Below the pieces are notes generated by a model. It ran no database searches. It was not told the origin of the DNA and saw nothing but the letters and a program-made list of their open reading frames with translations. From Acidobacteriota bacterium (GTDB lineage: Bacteria; Acidobacteriota; Blastocatellia; Pyrinomonadales; Pyrinomonadaceae): DNA of 7,934 nucleotides. The translations under genes and the position numbers were made by a program. Shown one piece after another: positions 5,642 through 7,934 of the stretch (positions are counted from its first letter, which is position 1; the number at the start of each line of letters is the position of its first letter). The stretch spans positions 1 through 7,934 of the forward strand of contig CAUJFK010000015.1 of the NCBI GenBank assembly GCA_963169175.1, in the 5' to 3' direction.

Positions 5642-6433
5642 ATGAAACGTACTTCTATAGGTCTCATCGTCTTCACCCTCACTTTCTGCATCGCGTTGTT
5701 TGCGGTATGGTCTCTCTCCACATCAGCGCTGAGTCTGAGCTACTCTCATTCTAATAATGTCGTTAATTCCGTCGGCACACCGGAAATTCCGATGGTCGAA
5801 CCGACCATGGAGACCGAATCAGATAATGGAAATACTGAAGAGACGCGAATCGAATTTTTCACCGACGATAAGCGAATAGGTCGTCCCGGTAAGAATAAGA
5901 TCGAAATTCGATGTTACAGCGTTGGGTCTGAAAGATTCGCTGAAATCAAATTTTATACCCGATCCGAATACGGTGCTTGGCTTCAAAGTCAATCGCTTAA
6001 ATTCGACAAAGATGGAGTAACAGGTTGCAACCCGATAATTGAGGACTTTAATAACGACGGACTGAACGACTTCACGTATGAGTCGGCCGTTGCCGCCCGG
6101 GGAGCAAATGAAGTTCGTAAACTTTTCATATATGACAAAAGCCAGGACGACCTGAAATACATCAAAAATTCTGAGGAATATCCAAATCTTGCGTATAACA
6201 AAAGACTCCGCTGCATTGATTCCTTTTTGGTTTATGGCGCAACTTCTACGGTTTTTCTCCGAATCGAAGGCGATACTTTGAAGGAGTTCGCCTCAGTCTC
6301 GACCGGAGAAGAACGGGTTGCAACTGTGACCGATAAGTTTGGCAATGAGCGCGTACTTAGCCGAAAGGAATTAGATCCCAATAATTTTGAGCAGATCTAC
6401 ACTCGATTCACAACATACAACCCGCCAAGATGA
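5642..6433 (+). CDS. Unrecognised signal-anchored envelope protein with an Asp/Asn-rich loop
   Basis: A 263-residue protein I do not recognise by name. Residues 5-25 form one strong hydrophobic segment after MKRTS, either an uncleaved anchor or a signal peptide. Residues 35-70 are polar and acidic, then a mostly beta-type domain follows. DFNNDGLNDF (135-144) matches the calcium-binding loop style of FG-GAP/VCBS or dockerin-like repeats. Together with the following KLFIYD strand, it recalls small XAC2610-type surface proteins; this comparison is tentative. Three cysteines occur after the anchor (91, 129, 191). The start is supported by ggag two bases before the ATG, a short spacing. Codon use is visibly richer in A/T than in the flanking genes. 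The gene diverges from coaBC and converges on the DUF1569 gene with 25 bases between stops. Confidence 0.8.
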   Translation: MKRTSIGLIVFTLTFCIALFAVWSLSTSALSLSYSHSNNVVNSVGTPEIPMVEPTMETESDNGNTEETRIEFFTDDKRIGRPGKNKIEIRCYSVGSERFAEIKFYTRSEYGAWLQSQSLKFDKDGVTGCNPIIEDFNNDGLNDFTYESAVAARGANEVRKLFIYDKSQDDLKYIKNSEEYPNLAYNKRLRCIDSFLVYGATSTVFLRIEGDTLKEFASVSTGEERVATVTDKFGNERVLSRKELDPNNFEQIYTRFTTYNPPR

Positions 6434-6458
6434 AGTATCGCGGATCGTTGGGCTTTCG

Positions 6459-6911
6459 CTAAACCCCAAACTGTCTCAAATGATGATCGATGTGCTTCCA
6501 TTGCGTTTCGCCCCATTGTTTGCCGGTTAGCGGGCCGAAGAAGCCGTGGACGCTGCCTTCGAGGCCGGTTTCGCCCATGTGGTGAAATTCGCTTATCAGA
6601 TCGCGTAGTCGAATTCGCGTCGATTCAAACTCCGGCTCATCCTTGACCATAAAATCCGGGCCTGTCGGGCGGTTCTTTTTGAATGGCTGTTCGCCGAAGA
6701 ACTCGTTTCTGAAAAACCGCGAAAACAGCTTTCCTGGCAATATCTGTTTCATCGGCTTTATGCCCATTCCCATTTCAAGCACGCGTGCCAAGTGCTCCAT
6801 CGCCTGCGCCGCCGACATCGTGCCCCACTGCCGCTCAGCATCCGTTGAAAACCGTCCAAGCCTTTCGAGCAAATCATCGCGACATTCCGCATCAAATATC
6901 GTTTTCATCAT
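6459..6911 (-). CDS. DUF1569 family protein (DinB/YfiT-like fold)
   Basis: A 150-residue protein fitting the DUF1569 family, a four-helix DinB-like fold that often binds a metal and whose reaction is unknown. Features seen are WGTMSAAQAMEHLARVLEM (29-47) with conserved His40, GEQPFKKNRPTGPDFMV (73-89) and an acidic EFESTRIRLRDLI helix (94-106). They are followed by HGFFGPLTGKQWG (122-134) and the terminal HIDHHLRQFGV (140-150). His40 with His140, His143 or His144 are plausible metal ligands. Tandem ATGs at 6911 and 6908 and a TTG at 6917 are all possible starts. The first ATG is chosen without Shine-Dalgarno support. Repeat copy 1C lies about 30 bases upstream. The family call is fairly firm; the function is unknown. 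Confidence 0.85.
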   Translation of the reverse strand: MMKTIFDAECRDDLLERLGRFSTDAERQWGTMSAAQAMEHLARVLEMGMGIKPMKQILPGKLFSRFFRNEFFGEQPFKKNRPTGPDFMVKDEPEFESTRIRLRDLISEFHHMGETGLEGSVHGFFGPLTGKQWGETQWKHIDHHLRQFGV

Positions 6912-6941
6912 GGTCAAAGAGTCGATCAGTTCTTCTTGTTT

Positions 6942-6984
6942 TTCTTATTCGGTGGTGAGGTTTTTCCCCAACCACAGAAGAAGA
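6942..6984 (-). repeat. Palindromic intergenic repeat, family 1, copy C (short, diverged)
   Basis: A third, shorter relative of copies A and B lies in the divergent gap 6912-7085. It shares the 13-mer cttattcggtggt with copy A and folds on the same plan. tctt (6943-6946) pairs with aaga (6981-6984), ttc (6948-6950) with gaa (6977-6979), and gtggt (6952-6956) with accac (6971-6975), with single mismatches at the same joints. The apex is gg/cc around a T-run. The flanking parts of copies A and B, including ggaacaagaacatca, are not recognisable here. It lies upstream of the DUF1569 gene in the same orientation as A and B have to their downstream genes. Confidence 0.6.
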
Positions 6985-7085
6985 GGAGCAATATGAAAAG
7001 AATCCCGAGATCAAAACATTGAGATAAATCCAGCAAAATTCTACATCAGTTCGGCAAAATAGCTATGCTAAACTCCCAGGTTAGG

Positions 7086-7421
7086 ATGCAGCCGACACTT
7101 TTTGATCCGCCTAAGGCAGCCGTTTCTTTGGACGAGTTGATCCTCTATGCGCTTGGCGAATTCCAGTCGCGCGGGCATAGGCTGGCGGACCGCGAACTAG
7201 CGCTCGACCGGCTGCGGCACGCTTTTGACCGGGCATGCGAAAAGCTTAGTATTGTGTCGCTTTCTGATGAAGCGATCGCGTCACTCCTCAAAAAGGCCGG
7301 GGCCGCGGTTGTTGAGATACCCGATTATTTTGCGAAACGCCCGTTTCGCGTGACTGTCCCGCCGGCGTTGGCTTCGGACGCTCTGACTGTTTACCATCGA
7401 ATAAATGCCAAACATTCCTGA
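7086..7421 (+). CDS. Unrecognised small soluble protein
   Basis: A protein of 111 residues from the ATG at 7086, which has agg-containing sequence (7078-7085) in front of it. An ATG at 7065 would add seven residues (MLNSQVR) but has no ribosome-binding signal. The sequence opens MQPTLFDPPKAAVSLDELILYALGEFQSRGHRL and continues with charged helices (LADRELALDRLRHAFDRACEKL and SDEAIASLLKKAGA). It ends in a short beta-like stretch, FAKRPFRVTVPPALASDALTVYHRI. No membrane segment, signal peptide or known catalytic motif is visible. Its end overlaps the start of the Nudix gene by 17 bases, so the two are probably translated together. No function is assigned. Confidence 0.75.
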   Translation: MQPTLFDPPKAAVSLDELILYALGEFQSRGHRLADRELALDRLRHAFDRACEKLSIVSLSDEAIASLLKKAGAAVVEIPDYFAKRPFRVTVPPALASDALTVYHRINAKHS

Positions 7422-7934
7422 AACCACGTCGACCGAAACCATATACAACGGCAAAGTCTTCGATATACGCATCGACGCTATTCGCGAAGGCAATATCGAA
7501 TACAACCGCGAGATAGTCGTCCACAAGGGCAGCTCGGTCGTGATCCCTGTTTTTGAAGACGGTACCGTTGCTCTTGTGCGCCAATACCGCCATGCCTCGG
7601 GTAAATATTTGCTTGAGATCTGTGCCGGAACATTAAACGCCGGCGAAGGCCCCGAGATCGGAGCACGGCGTGAATTGGAAGAAGAGGTAGGCGTTACCGC
7701 GGGCAAAATGGTCAAACTCTGCGAATTCTATGTCTCGCCAGGGTTTCTCACAGAAAAGATGCACCTTTATCTCGCAACGGAACTAACCGAAACCGCCCAA
7801 AACCTCGAACCTGACGAGATACTTACCGTCGAACGCCACTCGCTCGACAATCTGCTTCAAATGGTCCGCCGCGGCGAGATCGAGGATGCGAAAACCATCA
7901 TCGCCATCCTCTTATGTCAGAACCGGGAGCCGTA
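7405..7934 (+). CDS. Nudix hydrolase, ADP-ribose pyrophosphatase type (partial, 3' end outside the window)
   Basis: 176 complete codons are seen before the window edge, and the usual length suggests only a few residues are missing. The Nudix box is complete at 75-97: GTLNAGE, then seven residues, then RELEEEVGV, with the metal-binding glutamates present. VRQYRHASGKYLLEI (58-72) before it and SPGFLTEKMHLYLA (111-124) after it are typical of NudF/ADP-ribose pyrophosphatases. These split ADP-ribose into AMP and ribose 5-phosphate. The usual E(I/L)PAG before the box reads EICAG here, replacing the proline with Cys73. The DAKTIIAI ending (161-168) also fits the family. Other nucleoside-diphosphate sugars remain possible substrates. 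The start ATG lies 17 bases inside the preceding gene. Confidence 0.93.
   Translation, partial: MPNIPETTSTETIYNGKVFDIRIDAIREGNIEYNREIVVHKGSSVVIPVFEDGTVALVRQYRHASGKYLLEICAGTLNAGEGPEIGARRELEEEVGVTAGKMVKLCEFYVSPGFLTEKMHLYLATELTETAQNLEPDEILTVERHSLDNLLQMVRRGEIEDAKTIIAILLCQNREP

Noticed and set aside
6444..6471. ttggg...cccaa hairpin between the convergent genes as a terminator
   Set aside because: The stem is only about 5 bases, has no T-tract, and one arm lies within the end of the DUF1569 coding sequence.
7019..7047. ttgaga / tacatc as a promoter for the gene at 7086
   Set aside because: The spacing is right but the -10 box matches the consensus at only three of six positions, which is not above chance.
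7281..7715. 144-residue leftward open frame
   Set aside because: It is antisense to the complete Nudix box and the preceding gene; its composition is that of a shadow frame.

Overview
The window looks like a chromosomal segment of a free-living bacterium, most likely an Acidobacteriota member (Blastocatellia-like). This is an inference. It rests on the wording of the CinA N-terminus (GSELLTP...DTNSL), the coaBC-udg gene pair, the moderate GC content, and several palindromic repeat families, some of them read through inside genes. No rRNA, tRNA or phylogenetic marker is present to settle it. No tRNA, CRISPR array, transposase or phage gene was seen.

Layout. The left two thirds is a leftward block, listed here in transcription order. 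coaBC (4222-5511) makes phosphopantetheine for coenzyme A. It overlaps udg (3210-4247), a family 4 iron-sulfur uracil-DNA glycosylase. Next comes a fusion gene (1778-3085) joining a CruF-like carotenoid membrane protein to a type 1 isopentenyl-diphosphate isomerase. It is followed by an exported plant-type asparaginase/isoaspartyl peptidase (440-1528) and by the 5' end of cinA (cut off at base 1). To the right, an unrecognised envelope protein (5642-6433, +) converges on a DUF1569/DinB-like protein (6459-6911, -). The window ends with a rightward pair: a small unrecognised protein (7086-7421) and a Nudix hydrolase of ADP-ribose pyrophosphatase type (7405 to the end), which overlap by 17 bases.

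The genes are ordinary housekeeping and metabolic genes. The most unusual content is the repeats. At least four distinct palindromic families, six copies in all, lie within 8 kb. Family 1 has three copies (268-399, 1584-1717, about 6942-6984). Each lies just upstream of a leftward gene in the same orientation and can fold into a hairpin of the same plan. Family 2 fills the udg/cruF-idi gap (3102-3196). Families 3 and 4 lie inside reading frames, at 4033-4091 in udg and 4914-4976 in coaBC. Both sit in frame in linkers between functional domains, so the host proteins carry repeat-derived peptides. This resembles the palindromic elements known inside Rickettsia genes.
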